From: Syngnathus acus
Lineage: Eukaryota; Chordata; Actinopteri; Syngnathiformes; Syngnathidae
Length of the DNA: 64,000 nucleotides
NCBI RefSeq assembly: GCF_901709675.1
Contig: NC_051091.1
Location: 46,967-110,966 of the forward strand
Direction: 5' to 3'
The notes beneath the pieces were generated by a model, which made no database searches, had not been told where the DNA came from, and saw nothing but the letters and a program-made list of their open reading frames with translations. Position numbers and translations under genes: made by a program. Shown here one piece after another: positions 63,920-64,000 of this stretch (positions are counted from its first letter, which is position 1; every line of letters starts with the position of its first letter).

Positions 63920-64000
63920 CTGAAAGAAGGAACGCCCAGACGTTATGTATATATTACGTACGTATATGACGTCGAAGCGACTGGATCGGTACGATCAAAA

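Overview
This window looks like the left end of a teleost fish chromosome. It opens with telomere-type CCCTAA sequence. It then carries compact vertebrate genes with small introns, fish-type L2/jockey-like LINEs, tRNA-derived SINEs, hAT and Tc1/mariner-like elements, and many microsatellites. All gene models were assembled by eye from splice sites and remembered vertebrate homologues; no database search was run. For each complete model the exon phases agree and the summed coding length is a multiple of three. The species cannot be named from this sequence.

Layout. 1-4.37 kb: two satellite arrays, a 40-bp unit containing three telomeric hexamers and then a 23-bp unit sharing its TAGCACATAG core. 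4.4-7.9 kb: nested, repeated LINE 3' ends with an L2 fragment inserted. 7.9-9.9 kb: a G-rich tract and a 1.9-kb near-perfect palindrome flanked by an 11-bp target duplication. 10-11 kb: a 0.3-kb direct duplication. 11.2-20.9 kb (-): usp48, 27 coding exons. 23.6-27.0 kb (+): camk1g, 11 coding exons including a small terminal exon encoding a CaaX box. 28.2-39.7 kb (-): lamb3, 22 coding exons. 42.2-42.6 kb (+): g0s2. 45.7-48.8 kb (-): ldlrad2. 49.5-54.5 kb (-): an ataxin-7-like gene, best matched to atxn7l2. 56.6-58.2 kb (-): stk35. 59.3-61.5 kb (-): arfrp1. 62.6 kb to the window edge (-): the 3' part of an acidic chitinase gene.

The genes are independent single-gene transcription units, not an operon. 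Their products work in ubiquitin removal (USP48), SAGA-type chromatin (ATXN7L2), Ca2+/calmodulin signalling (CAMK1G), basement-membrane adhesion (laminin beta-3), lipolysis control (G0S2), Golgi traffic (ARFRP1), a nuclear/actin-linked kinase (STK35), an orphan receptor-like membrane protein (LDLRAD2) and chitin digestion. From memory, the human counterparts lie in several blocks: 1p36 (USP48, LDLRAD2), 1q32 (CAMK1G-LAMB3-G0S2), 1p13 (ATXN7L2, CHIA) and chromosome 20 (STK35, ARFRP1). The fish order interleaves these blocks.

The least ordinary items are the composite telomeric 40-mer, the retrotransposed-looking palindrome, a tandem duplication across a usp48 splice site, a 24-nt GT-AG interruption in atxn7l2, and the short CaaX-encoding last exon of camk1g.
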